From the NCBI GenBank assembly GCA_022578965.1, contig MU400670.1:31120-95119 (forward strand): a stretch of 64,000 nucleotides of DNA, in the 5' to 3' direction. The translations under genes were made by a program, and so were the position numbers. Positions 23,809 through 35,524 of the stretch are shown here, in pieces. Source of the stretch: Xylaria sp. FL1777. Taxonomy: Eukaryota > Ascomycota > Sordariomycetes > Xylariales > Xylariaceae. The notes under the pieces are model-generated. The model was given only the letters and a program-made list of their open reading frames with translations, was not told the DNA's origin and made no database searches. Every line of letters begins with the position of its first letter. The stretch's first letter is position 1.

Positions 23809-25758
23809 CTATTTATTCTTTCCGGTGGGGATATAGAACAAGACAATCTTTCTCTCGTCTCCGTCACCGTACGCCTTGTCGACCCTATAGTACCCCCGTC
23901 GTTCAAGCTGGATGATATCGTCCTTCTTTAGGTTCACGACTCCCTCGTCACAGAAGGCCTCCTCCTTTGTCGCCGTTGTGGGATTCAGGAATTTCTCCAG
24001 GTCATCGTCCGCCTCTAGCTTGTCCTTCGTGATCAGGTAGTCAAACTCCCAGAGCTCGGCGTCGATTAGCTTCTGCCCTTGCGCCGAGAGCCAAGTCACT
24101 TTCTTGTCAGTAGCGCGCACGTCGCCCTGCAGGTTTAGCTCGCTCGTTAGACTCGTGATCGGATCGGCCCCGACCACGTCCCGTACGAAGGCATTACCCC
24201 ACTGCATGAGAGTGATTTCCTCTCCGTCATTGAAGGTCTTGGCATCGGCTTGGTCAAGTAGTAGCTCCTGGCTAAAGGCCACCTTTTTTGTTCCTACGGC
24301 TGGATTCTTAGGATGGAGCGGCTTGTCTTCGGTCCGGGGTTCCGCGGGGACACCCTCTCCCTTGACTGTGACCTTAACAATATCCTTCTTCGTTATGGCG
24401 GTGTGTCGAGGCGCAACAGGATCGATCTCTTTCTTGTTGGCGGCCCAGAAACTAGTCCAGTCCATGGTCACTACGTTTCGCGATGGGCCCTGCTTGAGGA
24501 TGAAGTCACGCAGCGCGGGAATGGTCATGCCACGTCTTCTAACGCCACGAATGGTAGGCATCCTAGGATCATCCCAGCCCCAGACCTTGCCGTTGTCTAC
24601 TAGCTTGGCGAGCTTTCGTTTGGACAGGAATGTTCGAATAAAGTTCATGCGAGAGAAGTCCCACATGTACACTTGGCGAAGCTTAAGCGTGTCCAAGAAC
24701 CATTGGAACTGGGGATTACGATCTGTGTACTCGGTTGATCTGAGAGCATGGGTCACGCCCTCGAGGCTGTCGACGACTGGGCAAGCCAAGTCGTAGGTAG
24801 GGTAGATCTTCCACTTCGTGCCAGTGCGGTGGTGGGGATCGTTAGGGTTGCATCGGTAAATGACGGGGTCTCGCATAGCTTTGTTTGGGTTGTCGACACT
24901 AATCTTGGCCCTGATGCAGTTCTTTAGGCCCTCCTCGGTGCCATTCTTCATCTGCTCAAATATGGCCAAATTCTCATCCACGGTTCTGTTCCTCCTCTTG
25001 GACTCGACCCCCTTTCCTCTCTCGTCACGCATAGTCTCGACATCTGTATCGTCGGCATATGCATGGCCGCCTTTAATCAATATTAAACATGTGTCGTAGA
25101 GGTGGTCAAAGTAGTCGGAGGTGTAGGTGACAACATCTGGCTTGACGCCCATCAAGGCAAGGTCCTCAACGATAGCATCCTGAAACTCCTCCTTTTCCTT
25201 GCTCGGGTTTGTATCGTCTAGTCGTAGGCGTAGCGTGCCGTCGTATGCTTGGTGGGCAAAGTAGTCGCTTAGCAAGGCTGCCTTTGCGTGCCCTATGTGA
25301 AGGTAGCCGCTGGTACCCGTTAGCAGCCCGACTTCCAACCTAGCCAATTATCATCGCGATGTTACTCACGATGGCTCGGGCAGGAATCGGGTGACGACCC
25401 CCTTGTCAGTATCCTGCAGCGCCAAGTTGTAGCTGGCTCCGGCACGGCTGGCAGCCTGCACCTTGGCTTTGCGAGCAGAATCGGCGGCCTTGACCTCGTT
25501 CTGGATCTCAGGGTGAACTTGCTCGACGAAGATAAACCACCGATGAAGGTTGGCATACGATCCCTTGCGGACAAATGACACAGCTACTCTGTTGCTCTTG
25601 ATAGCAACCCAGATCTTTGCGTCGAACTCACTCAATGTGTAGCCGGAAAGGTAAGTTCGCAGAGTCAAGTGCTTCTCGAGTCGAATGAGATGAGGCTCGA
25701 TGGCCTTGAAATCGCCGCCGAGCGACTCGGAGATGGCCACGAGCTCATCGACCTTCAT
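23809..25758 (-). CDS. GUS1: Cytosolic glutamyl-tRNA synthetase
   Basis: Class I aminoacyl-tRNA synthetase that charges tRNA-Glu with glutamate in the cytosol. Two exons (25758-25370 and 25309-23809) encode 629 aa. The 60-nt intron has donor GTGAGT, branch GCTAAC and acceptor TACCAG, and its removal restores FLPEPSGYLHIGHAKAAL with the HIGH signature; reading through would insert about ten residues there. The N-terminal about 115 residues form a GST-C-like domain (HLTLRTYLSGYTLSEFDAKI), used in yeast for docking to Arc1. The KMSKS-equivalent FLSKRKLAKLVDNG is present, followed by WGWDDPRMPTIRGVRRRGM and the anticodon-binding domain. The N-terminus is shorter than in yeast; an upstream exon cannot be excluded. 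Confidence 0.94.
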
Positions 25759-26274
25759 TTTTTGATCTGAGTTGAAAACGCGATAACAGAACAGATAAAT
25801 TCGAAATAGAAGTATAAAGTACAAGATACGATGACGAGGGTACAAGCCCGTAAGTTTGACCTGACGTGAGTTGCGCCCCGACTTCGTCCTGTGAGTGACT
25901 CAACAGCAAGAGTCAACAGCCAGTCGGCCAGTTATTTGTGGCGGGGTCAAAAAAAGCACTGAGATGAATGGCGGGGTGTTGTCTGTGACGAAGCTTGCAA
26001 GAGTGAAGAGTGGGGAGGGGGTGGGGTTGTAGAGCTGGCTGGCTGATAAGATAGAGGCAGAAAGTGTGGATAAGTGGATAAGACAACAACAGTTATTATT
26101 GCCTGGAATTTCAGGTGTCAAGAGGCAGGTAGGTGCTTTTCAAAAGTTCAATTCAGATGCTCCACCAAGCCCGCATCAACCCATGGTCAATCCAACCAAT
26201 TCACCCAGGCTCTGGGCTCCTGACCGACCTCAGAGCTTCAAGAGCGCAACAACAATACACATACAGCAACCGTC
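25759..26274. promoter_or_regulatory. Bidirectional promoter of GluRS and mitochondrial L1 genes
   Basis: 516 bases between divergent starts (25758 minus, 26275 plus). It must drive both genes. No named element was identified. Confidence 0.6.
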
Positions 26275-27291
26275 ATGACCACGCCAAATCAATGTATCGC
26301 CTCCCTGGCGAGGTTGGACCTGTTATCGATGGTCAGACCAACGACGAAGGCGACGATACCCAGATTATTGACACCCCTATCGACATCCCAGTTTCGATGG
26401 AAGAGTGCCGGCACCCGGGCTATGCAGGCGCGCGAGAGGGAAAAAGAAAAGTTGAAGAAGAAGAAGAAGCAGCAGCGGTTCAAGGAGTACAAGTATGCGA
26501 CGCCGAGCCTGGAGGAGCAGTACTCGCTGTGTGATGCTATGAGGTGAGTCGACTCCGCTTTTCTTGCTTGTAGTCCCTCTTTCTCTAATGTCGAACTGAC
26601 GAAACGGCCATGACGATGTAGATATTTGCGAGCCGCCGAGGTCGGTCGTCCCCCGTCGTCAGCCACATACGAGCTCTCGCTCAAGATCCGCACTATCAAA
26701 AACAGCCCCGTTCTCCGTGACCGTATACGGCTTCCATACCCTATCAAAAGCGACACGCGCGTCGCTGTCATCTGTAAGGAGGGTAGTAGCGCCTACCACG
26801 AGGCTCGGTTGGCCGGTGCCGTGGCCGTCGGTGAGGAGTACCTGTTCAAGATTATCAAGGATAAGCCCAACCAGCTGCCTTTCAACCGCCTCATTTGCCA
26901 TGTTGACTCAGAGCCCGCGCTTAAAAAGGCCAGCCTCGGCCGCATCCTCGGCCCCAAGGGACTGATGCCCTCGGTTAAGACAAACACCATCACGAAAAGC
27001 GTTATCCCTATGATGCATGAAATGGTCGGCGCTGAGAACTACAGGGAGAAGATTGGCGGCATCCGTATGCCTATCGGCAACATCCAGTTTACACCGAAGA
27101 TGCTCTCCGAGAACATTAAAGTTGTTATCGCCTCCATTAAGGAAAAGATTGAGGCGCTTGAGGGTCGCGTCAGTAAGGATCTCATCGAAGTCGTGCTCAC
27201 ATCAACAACCGGGCCCGGATTCAGCTTGAATGGCTCTTTTGCGTCTACCGACGACAAGGTCACACCGGCTCACCTGAGCACGGCTATGTAA
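26275..27291 (+). CDS. MRPL1: Mitochondrial large-subunit ribosomal protein uL1m
   Basis: L1-family ribosomal protein of the mitochondrial large subunit, which binds 23S-type rRNA at the L1 stalk. Two exons (26275-26543, 26622-27291) give 312 aa. Exon 1 encodes a basic, Ser/Thr-rich presequence-like start and a Lys-rich segment (EKEKLKKKKKQQRFKEYKYA). Exon 2 holds the L1 domain with the hallmark LGRILGPKGLMPSVKTNTIT and GIRMPIGNIQFT. The 78-nt intron has donor GTGAGT and branch CTGAC. The targeting peptide supports the mitochondrial form over cytosolic uL1. It is divergent from the glutamyl-tRNA synthetase gene, so two translation genes share a promoter. Confidence 0.93.
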
Positions 27292-27530
27292 ATGTAATTT
27301 TCATGTTACTTTTGTTGGTCTATAGCACGAGTTAGAATAGCCCTGTATAAGAGTGTATCATATGAAGCCGTCTTTTTATTTACTTCTGTTTCTACTGGAA
27401 ACTCATAAGTGTCTGGGTATCTATCTCATTTACACGGTCTGTAGCATCATTCTTGCCCAGATGTATATGTATACACGAATAGCAAAGATAATGTCGATGG
27501 ATTGTACCTTGCGTATCCTCCAAATTGTCC

Positions 27531-28415
27531 TTAGCCACCCCTCAACGCCTTCACAGCTTCGGCCTGCGCGTCTAGTGTCGCGTATATACCCATAAGCTTG
27601 AGTAATTTCGCTCGCCCCGGATCCCCGGCCTTCTTAGCCTCCTTTAGGGCAGCATTGACATCTAAGAGCAGCGTATTTCGACACCTCATCATCCTCTCCT
27701 CTATCTTCCGCACAAATGGCACGTCCCTCCCAATCTCATCAGAGAGCTCATCGACCGCCACGTAATCATTAGCCAATTGTGTTAGTTTTGCGGTACTAGT
27801 CCCCACCGCTTCCCCGTCATCGTCGTCCTCTTCGGCATCCTCATCACTCTCTTCGCTATCCCCGGCCATGCTGCCTATCGCCAACCGCCCCTCAAGCGCA
27901 GATATCCTATCATCGAGCTCAATCATCTTCCGGCCCATCTCGACCTCCCTGCGCACAGCGCCCAACTCCCTCGTCAGCCCGGTGGCCTCGACACCGCGTT
28001 CCCGAGCACGCGACCGCACCTCCTCCACGGCGCGGCGGAACCCGAGAAGCGCCACCCGCACATCCTCCACGCGATCCTCGCCCCCTCGCAGCTCGTCGCC
28101 GAGCCCCAGAAAACTTGCGTAGTTGGCGTTCACGAGCTCAAGCAGCTCCGTCCCGATGGCGGCGCTGCGCTCGCGGAGATCGCTCCGCAAGTCCTCAAGC
28201 GTTTGATGGCGGTGCGGCAGCGAGGAGAGGTACTCAGCGGCGCTGAAGGTTGGCGCGAGAAAATCTGTGCGTGGGAGAGCGGCGGGAAACGGCAGAGGCG
28301 TGTCATCTTCGCTCTCTGTGCCGGATGAGGTCGAGGGCGAGGAGGGAAGGGCGAAGGTGCGGGAGCTCTGGGGGCGGTTGGGCGTTGGGGTTACGAGGCT
28401 CGGGGGGCGTGCCAT
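27531..28415 (-). CDS. COG2: Conserved oligomeric Golgi complex subunit 2
   Basis: Subunit of the COG tethering complex (lobe A) needed for retrograde vesicle traffic within the Golgi. Single exon, 294 aa, ATG at 28415. After a Pro/Ser-rich start of about 48 residues comes the family N-terminal segment (about 49-120): TDFLAPTFSAAEYLSSLPHR, HQTLEDLRSDLRERS and LLELVNANYASFLGLGDEL. Heptad-rich coiled coil follows to about 180, then an acidic loop (EESDEDAEEDDDDGEA). The length fits fungal Cog2, which is much shorter than the animal protein. Convergent with MRPL1, 239 bases apart. Confidence 0.9.
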   Translation of the reverse strand: MARPPSLVTPTPNRPQSSRTFALPSSPSTSSGTESEDDTPLPFPAALPRTDFLAPTFSAAEYLSSLPHRHQTLEDLRSDLRERSAAIGTELLELVNANYASFLGLGDELRGGEDRVEDVRVALLGFRRAVEEVRSRARERGVEATGLTRELGAVRREVEMGRKMIELDDRISALEGRLAIGSMAGDSEESDEDAEEDDDDGEAVGTSTAKLTQLANDYVAVDELSDEIGRDVPFVRKIEERMMRCRNTLLLDVNAALKEAKKAGDPGRAKLLKLMGIYATLDAQAEAVKALRGG

Positions 28416-31032
28416 GATTTCTGCCTTCCTTGGTGATTTGGAAGTGCCTAGGCGTCGATCTATGTCTGGGCGCGATGTTGGTTCGCTGTATGCACTGAGC
28501 CGTGGGCCACTTGTCGCAGCTTAGTAGCTTGAGTGTTGTAACTATCGGGATTCACAACCTTGGAGGGGGAGAACGTAGCTGGACGGGGGAAGGGGGGGAG
28601 GGCTAGATAGTTGGTGTATGTAAAGAGATTAACATTGGGATTAATTGCCGGCCTGTCTCTCAACTAGGCCTGTCCTCTATCATTCAATGATCTCTCTCTC
28701 TGGAGTCTTTACTTGTTGTTCATTGCAATTTATACTCAGGGCCCACCTGTCAGTGATGGACAACATTGAAGACACTCGATGTAGGTACCAAGGTACAACC
28801 CCGATAAAGACATATACCAATAGGGGATACCACATGGGCAGGTTCATTGAACCTCAACCAATGCAGATGATTCAATGTTCGTGATCGATCTAAGCTTACA
28901 GCTACTTTCTTGGAATTATAAGGAAGAAACCTTCTAATGACACTAACGCCAATTTAGTCTCTCTAATTATACCCATGCTGCTTAATATTCTTCTCTAAGG
29001 CTTAACTTATCTCTAAGATATTATCCCTATAGATCTGTTGGGTCATCTAGGTTAGCCAGCTCTTTGTACAAGCAACGAGAGCGTACTAGGCAGCAGAGTA
29101 GCCCATGATTATAGACAAATCAGTGCGAGGGGAGCAGAGCCATGGAGGTTGATGGGAATACGGAAACAGGTCGTAATGAAATAATTAGGTACCTTATGTA
29201 GGTAAGTATCATCAGCTTGAGCCTTCTTTTTTCTACTCACCACACAGAAAAGAGATAGAGTCTTGCGTCCTCAGCTACATTTGAAACCGGGAGGTCATAC
29301 ATGAAATAAAACAACCAAATAATTCTCCGTCTAGTCGTGTTCTGCGTCCACGTGTATTAAACTCTCGCAGGGTGTAGGCCTACCTGGTTAAGAATAGCTC
29401 CTCAGAGCAGTCTCGAGTGTTTAGTAGCAGCTACGGCTCGATGTACAATGTCACTCTTAACTTACACCCAGTATGTTGTCAGGGTCTAGGTACATAGGTA
29501 CTTTCAATTGGTAGGTATACCTAGATATCTGCTAAATGTTTTCAGATCAACCTCTAGGTATATAGGACTTAATAATCCGGGAATGTCTACCCGATAATGT
29601 AAATCATCTTACACACTCTGGTTAATCGCTGTTAGCCATGTATCATTGTTGACTGCTACATGTATAACAGTACGGAGTACCTCGTCGACAGACCGCCGAG
29701 ACTTCGCATTCAGCTGGCAGTGTCACACTGACAGGGCCACTGGCAGGCTCCACACGGAAGAGCAGGGGTGAAGCCGGTATCGGTGGGTGCGAAGTAGCAT
29801 GACTGCGTTACTAACCCGCGCGTCACCACCGTTACTAGCATCTTTCGGCCATTCGACCGGGGTCTTGTTGTTCCGACCCTACCCGACCGTAGAACCGTAG
29901 AACCGTAGACCACTGCAGCTGTCAGACTCGCCATTCTGTTTTAGTTATGTACGTGACCAAAGAAAGCCGAAAAACGAAGAGAAGGGAAAGGAGACGTCCC
30001 TGCTCAACCGTGCATCTTACTCCCATCTGATCTGTCCGTCTTCCTTCAGCGCGAACCAGAGTCTCCAGCCTCTGCAAGGTGTCTTGCCGTGCCCTCGCAG
30101 AATTCTCTCATCAGTCCACTCGGATCACCACCGCGCCGGACCCAGCATTCTTAGCATCTCGACCAAAGGACGGCTATTGGCTGTCGTTGGTCCGTTGGTC
30201 TGGGTAGAACTGGAGCTGCCAAGCCTCTGGTCTCTCCGGTCCCTCGGTCGAGCCCATCGTTTTCACCTCTTGTTCGTCGCCCGTCGTTCGTCCTGCCTGC
30301 TACCTGCTTCCTGCTACCGGTACCCTTCCCTCGCTTCGTCTGGCCCTTGAAAGCCATACGCAGTACTATAGGGGCCCCATAATAAAAAGCGGATAACACA
30401 AATGAGCCCCCATCATAATCTTATCAATCTGATCAGTGACTTTCCATCCATCTGCACATCCATCTGCACATCCATCATCTCCATCTCTGCCCCCGTTCCT
30501 AAATCTGATCCCCTATTCCCCTCACATCCCGTCTACCTCAACCTCATCACACCGTTTCTCCCCGAACCCCCTCTCTCATTGGATCAGCCAGTGGAATAAC
30601 TGCTGAGGACCCCTCTCATCAGGCCGAATTCCATTACGGCATCCAAACAATCCATCCCTCACCGTACACCGGAGCCGATACAAGTCTGGCCGTAGTCAAC
30701 CCTCGTGTATCTACATATGCTTTTGTTTGTCTCCTTCGGGTTTTAAACTGGCTAGTAACAACTACATATCGGATTGGCAGTTCAATCTGGCATTCGTTCT
30801 CTGTTCTCCTCAATCATCTTTGTTCGGCACATCCGGCACCTATCCTGATACCTGTTTTTCGCGCTATAAATCAGAGCCGTTGGGAACACGCAAACCCTGC
30901 CTTGGCGCCCGGTAGTCAAGGGCCGAACATCGCCCCTCCGTGGACTTCAAATCCTCTGTTGTCACACTTCCTTTTCTTCTCGTGCCATCGGTCTCCTTCT
31001 TCTCTTGTTGCTTAACTCGTCTAAAATCTTTC
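28416..31032. other. Long region upstream of hapX
   Basis: 2.6 kb with no supported gene. It contains the hapX promoter and short direct repeats (a CCGTAGAA-type 10-mer at about 29887-29912; CATCCATCTGCA repeats at about 30450-30480). GATA-type WGATAR sequences are scattered, but I found no full ATCWGATAA site for the GATA repressor of iron genes. Confidence 0.5.
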
Positions 31033-31053
31033 ATGGATCACATGAAGTGTTGA
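31033..31053 (+). promoter_or_regulatory. Upstream ORF 1 of hapX
   Basis: A six-codon frame (MDHMKC, stop) 152 bases before the hapX start codon. It matters only if the transcript starts upstream of it, which the sequence cannot show. Confidence 0.4.
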
Positions 31054-31132
31054 GAAGAAAGGCCATACTTCTCGGCTCCCACCAAATCAGTGTAGGTGCC
31101 TACAAAATAGTGCATTCATCCCTAGACAACGG

Positions 31133-31249
31133 ATGGATCGTGGCCTCATGAGCTCCTCGCCGCTGTCGTCATTGTACAATCAACATGTCGTCCTCCGCTG
31201 TCCTTTTGAACTCACCTCCCAACATTGCTACGAGGCCACGGCCGGCTAA
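31133..31249 (+). promoter_or_regulatory. Upstream ORF 2, overlapping the hapX start
   Basis: A 38-codon frame whose ATG is 52 bases before the hapX ATG. It runs past that ATG in another frame and stops at 31249. A ribosome starting here could not reinitiate forward at 31185. Its start context is weak (C at -3, G at +4), while hapX has A at -3, so leaky scanning is expected. Confidence 0.5.
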
Positions 31250-32942
31250 ACTCGCTATCTCGCCCTCTATGGCTTCCTCCCCTGCTTCGGATTTCTCACC
31301 CTCATCAAACGTGTCGACACCATCCTCTTCGACACCGCAGATCGCTCTCAAGCCTGTAGGTACAGGAGTCCAGATAGCTAACACGGCCGTGCTTCCTCCC
31401 AAAACATCCATTACTAGTAAGGAATGGGTAATCCCGCCACGGCCAAAGCCTGGTAGGAAGCCTGCTACCGATACACCGCCTACCAAGCGCAAGGCCCAGA
31501 ACAGAGCTGCCCAACGGGCTTTCCGTGAACGAAGAGCTGCTAGAGTCGGCGAGCTAGAAGAGGAGCTAGAAGAGCAACGTGAAGAGCATGAACGTACCCA
31601 GCAACAATTACACCATTTAGTTGAGGGCTTAAAAGCTGAAGTTGACTCTTTGAGAAGTCAGTGCGGTGCTTTGAAGGATAGTCTCGAAAAAGAACGTACC
31701 GAAAGGGTGGCGGCCACCAGTGAACTGGAGTCTTTGCGACGTCGCTGGCGGGACGAGGTCTCTAGCGTCTCATCAAGAAATGGAAGTTTCATGTCACACC
31801 ATGGACGGATCCAAAGCTTCTCCTCGCAACACCAAACCTCCAGAGCTAGTCTTGCAAGCAACGGCCCTGCACATCGGAATTCGGCAATAGCCTTCTCTAT
31901 ACCTCAGATGATATCTCCTCCGGAATCATTAGTTTCATCGAGCCATCCCCAAGGGCTGTCAGATGTCACTGGCTGTGGAAACTGCAGCTCCACAGGATCG
32001 TGTTCTTGCGTCGATGATGTACTCGCAAGCACAACGGTGGAATGTGGGAAATGTAGCCTCGGCACAAGATGTGAATGTCTTGAGGCTGCGCTTAACAGTC
32101 CCGTCACCGCTACTGACACTGAACTAAAACGGAAACCGTCCCATATCTCTGAATTGGCGCCTGATGAAAAGCGGCAGAAGGCAGAATCATATCCTAACGA
32201 GATTGACTTCACTGCTATGTTCTCTTCCAAGAAGAGCGTGTCGATTGCAGCGCCTCCTCCTCCTACGGAACCCATTCCCCCGGCACAGCCGTCGCTTCAA
32301 CCACGAGAACCGTGCGGCTTCTGTACAGAGAGTAGTTATTGCATGTGTGCTGAGACCGCCGCCGCCGCCGCCCCCCAGACTCTACCCCCCATGAGCCAGC
32401 AGGTCCAGACACCTCCCCCTTCAGAAGATGACGTAGGACCACCTCCCATGGAAGTCACGTCGACAGGCGCCATCAAGTTACCTAGTCTTAGGTCTCTCAA
32501 TCGAAATTCATTCCAATCCGCGGGCAAACCAAGCAGTTGCAGAGCAAATGGTCCTGGAACATGCTCCCAGTGCCTAAGAGACCCGAAATCCGGGCTCTTT
32601 TGCAGAAGCCTTGCTGCCAGCTTCGCCCGCGAGTCTGGAAATACTTCCGGGGTATGCTGCGGTAGCTCGGCTGCCTCAGGATGCTGCAAATCTGTGAATC
32701 CACCAGCACTAACTTCCAATTCCGCCACGCGGGTTAGTTTATCGTGTGCAGATGCTTATCAGACCCTATCAAGCCACCCAGGTTTCGAGCGGGCGACTGA
32801 TGAAATCGAAACGTGGTTGCCGAAACTCAGAGCTGTTCCTAAACCGGGCAACACACTTGGTCGGACAGCTTTGGATGTCGAGACGGCAAGCATAATGGGA
32901 GTGCTGAAGGAATTTGACGTCCGCTTTGGAAGAAACAAGTGA
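31185..32942 (+). CDS. hapX: Iron-responsive bZIP regulator HapX
   Basis: Regulator that works with the CCAAT-binding complex to repress iron-consuming genes and support siderophore production in iron shortage, and that senses Fe-S clusters in iron excess (known for Aspergillus). Single exon, 585 aa. Order of parts: the Hap4-like CBC-contact motif KEWVIPPRPKPGRKP (about 78-92), the basic region KRKAQNRAAQRAFRERRAAR (about 102-121), a leucine-zipper/coiled coil to about 185, then cysteine-rich regions CGNCSSTGSCSC, CGKCSLGTRCEC, CGFCTESSYCMC and CSQCLRDPKSGLFC. All four Cys clusters look intact. Two upstream ORFs precede it, one overlapping the start. Convergent with the GNAT gene, 236 bases apart. 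Confidence 0.96.
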   Translation: MSSSAVLLNSPPNIATRPRPAKLAISPSMASSPASDFSPSSNVSTPSSSTPQIALKPVGTGVQIANTAVLPPKTSITSKEWVIPPRPKPGRKPATDTPPTKRKAQNRAAQRAFRERRAARVGELEEELEEQREEHERTQQQLHHLVEGLKAEVDSLRSQCGALKDSLEKERTERVAATSELESLRRRWRDEVSSVSSRNGSFMSHHGRIQSFSSQHQTSRASLASNGPAHRNSAIAFSIPQMISPPESLVSSSHPQGLSDVTGCGNCSSTGSCSCVDDVLASTTVECGKCSLGTRCECLEAALNSPVTATDTELKRKPSHISELAPDEKRQKAESYPNEIDFTAMFSSKKSVSIAAPPPPTEPIPPAQPSLQPREPCGFCTESSYCMCAETAAAAAPQTLPPMSQQVQTPPPSEDDVGPPPMEVTSTGAIKLPSLRSLNRNSFQSAGKPSSCRANGPGTCSQCLRDPKSGLFCRSLAASFARESGNTSGVCCGSSAASGCCKSVNPPALTSNSATRVSLSCADAYQTLSSHPGFERATDEIETWLPKLRAVPKPGNTLGRTALDVETASIMGVLKEFDVRFGRNK

Positions 32943-33178
32943 GGCACATAAGTCAGTTACCATCCGATTATAATAAAACCGGCGAGGCGACAAACTCAGT
33001 AATGTTATAAGCTTACGAGCAATAGAGCACGGTCAATATATGTCAAAATTAGCTTTCAAAGAGGACTATCACCTACAACGCACCATTCGATTGATCTTGT
33101 CCAAATTTGACCCTGCGGTCGTCGACATTCGCCTCTATCTATATCTAGTATGGTTATCCGAGTACCGCCAACCGTCCG

Positions 33179-34020
33179 TTATCTGTATGCTGGGTATTGC
33201 ATCACGTAGAAGATCCTCGGGATAGCACAATCCCGGCGACCCCAGAAAAAGTATGCTCTTTTCTTAAAACCCAATCTGCCGTAGAATGACACTGTCGTTC
33301 TCTGCTCCCTTGCCCTTAATGTAGTTAACTCTACGGCGTTCACCTCCTCAGCTTCATCTGCCGTCCACTGCTGGGCTGCATCGGAAACTGAGCCCTCGAC
33401 GAGCACAATGATCTTCACAGCGAGCACGTCAGCCACATCTACAATGTGGCGCATGAGTCTTGTCCCATTGCCTCTCTCTCTCACTTGGGGATGGATACAA
33501 ATCTCGGAGACAACTGATGATAATGAGTGATGCGGTTTGCCAGATATCGGACGAACTCACATAAGAACTCTTCATCCAGCAAAGCTGGATCAGCGCGTAT
33601 AGCAGCCATCAAGATGCTATAGGCTGGCTTCTTATCTGGTGGGCGGTTTGCCGGTAGCGTGATCCCCTCTCCAGTGCCAGCATCACGGTACTCTCTGTAG
33701 GAACGAAGATACGATTCGAATATAACGAGGCCGTGGATTGCCGTCTGGTCGCCAAACTCCGAACTGGCGGTGAGGATTCTGTAGCAAGGATAACCTCCCT
33801 CAAGCTCACGTCGACGGCAGTCCGCCAAGCCGCCAACATCGGTATAGATGTGAGGGAAAGAAGATGTTTCGACCTCGATGATGGCTTCCATGTCACTTTC
33901 GCATGCCGATCGAATCATACTCGCATATTCAAACTGCGAGATCGAGGTTGGGGGCGATGATGATTCTGACGATTTGGTGTCGTCTTGCATGATGTTTCTG
34001 TAATACGGATAGTCCGACAT
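33179..34020 (-). CDS. GNAT-family N-acetyltransferase (arylalkylamine/polyamine type)
   Basis: Acetyl-CoA-dependent N-acetyltransferase. Two exons (34020-33561 and 33513-33179) give 264 aa. The 47-nt intron (donor GTGAGT, acceptor CATCAG) restores VSEICIHPQVRERGNGTRLM, in which RERGNG is the acetyl-CoA motif A and ICIHP the preceding strand; without splicing the frame ends just before it. The start is ATG at 34020, since the longer frame begins with GTG. The N-terminal EVETSSFPHIYTDVG and C-terminal TVSFYGRLGFKKRAYFFWG match the serotonin/arylalkylamine acetyltransferase layout (yeast Paa1-like). Substrate is not determined. Cytosolic, with no signal peptide. Confidence 0.85.
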
Positions 34021-35524
34021 GTCATAGCGTGCAGAAGTTGGAGTAGGCGCACTCAACGGGAGATTCACCCAACCCGAACATGAGTTGTATATATCGTATA
34101 TATCTGGCTACTCAAGCGAGAAAAAGAATAAACAATGTGGACCTACCTGACTCTCTTGCCCCCCACCTACTGCCGAGTATCATGAAGTTATACATAAACC
34201 TTACTCAACCGTGCCAAGGCAACGACATATGAATAGCTGATATACGCTTATTAAATATTTCTTTCCTCAGGGCCAGGCATGGGCAGTGGTTGATCTCAAC
34301 CACCTTGATTTCTGCTCGGCGGACCCGCTAGCTACGTCTTGAGCCTAGTAACCAGCACAGCTGAAAAGGGCCCATGCAACCACGGGTCCCGTTCTCCACG
34401 GGAAGCACGGCCTTAACTAAAACACAACACAGAAAAGTTGGCAATCTCGATCGAAATGCTGGACTGGGCGCACACAGCCAACGGGTTTCATTTCTAGGGA
34501 GTGCTGGCCTCGTCACAAGAACCTCACATCGAGATACTACTGGTGTGTGGTGTGTGGTAGGACGTGTCTGACGTCAGCTGTGTAGGGTGTAGCAGCAACA
34601 GCAATAGCGCAACTCAGACCTTCACCAACGATAGCTTCTTCGTACGCGGCGAAGGGCCTAGTTAGCGGTGGCGCCCGAAATCAAATTTTTGGTCGTTTTA
34701 TTTTGTTCAACCCCCACGCCATTGCCCGTCCGCTTTGACGGGCTTTTGACGGAAGGGGGCGAATCAAACCCTCGGATCCGCCCGGCCGGCGTCATACGTT
34801 TGCTCTCAGTGGCTGTGGCACGATCTGGTGGGAGGCTGATGAGAACCTCGACTCAATGGACGTCGGCGTTGTTGTGCCGCGTCGCGGGGAGACGCCACGT
34901 GACGGGCATTGACCCGGTTGCGGATGACAGGATGCGCCATTCGTGAGACCGCAAGATGTTTCGGGTCTCGCGCTCACAGCTGCACGCGGTCACTGGGCCT
35001 CTACTTCAGGAACTGGCGAGTGTATTATATTACCCATGCCACACTCTTTAAAATTGTCCCTCTAGCCATGGGGGAAAATTCAAACATATTTTCATACTAT
35101 AGTTGTTGCTAGCTGTTGTTAATAGCGTTCTTTATACTGTTGTATTACAGCTTGGTTGATGCTCGGTTTTTTTGCCCGGTGTCTCTGGGCTTCCAGAGTC
35201 TGTTATTGCGCTGACGAATTTTTTGTTTGGTGTATACAATGCGGCCATTGTTCAAACAATTCGCGTTTCCGTTTCAGCTCTTTATCATTCTTTGTTGATG
35301 ATACCTAAGCGTCGCAATAAACAATGCGATTGTTTGATCAGGGGTATTCGGTTTTCTCTGCCCATAAACATATATATACAACCAAAATATCGTTTCAATT
35401 ATAAAAGTTCACTTTGCGGTCGGCAATCATTCCTTACTTTGTAGTAATTCTCATCAGAGAAGGAAAATAGCAAGATATTTCACAACAAACCAAAAGGACT
35501 AGTTATATTGAATCAGTAGCAGCG
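34021..35524. other. Intergenic
   Basis: No supported gene. A GC-richer patch at about 34640-34990 is followed by AT-rich sequence; short frames lack coding character. Confidence 0.5.

Noticed and set aside
24104..24796. 230-residue plus-strand open frame
   Set aside because: Antisense shadow of the glutamyl-tRNA synthetase gene.
28416..31132. GATA-factor sites in the hapX promoter
   Set aside because: Only partial matches to the iron-repressor consensus were seen; short GATA motifs occur by chance at this density.
34655..34690. TGGCGCCCGAAATC, resembling a retroelement primer-binding site
   Set aside because: No LTR, polypurine tract or reverse-transcriptase frame nearby; short match only.
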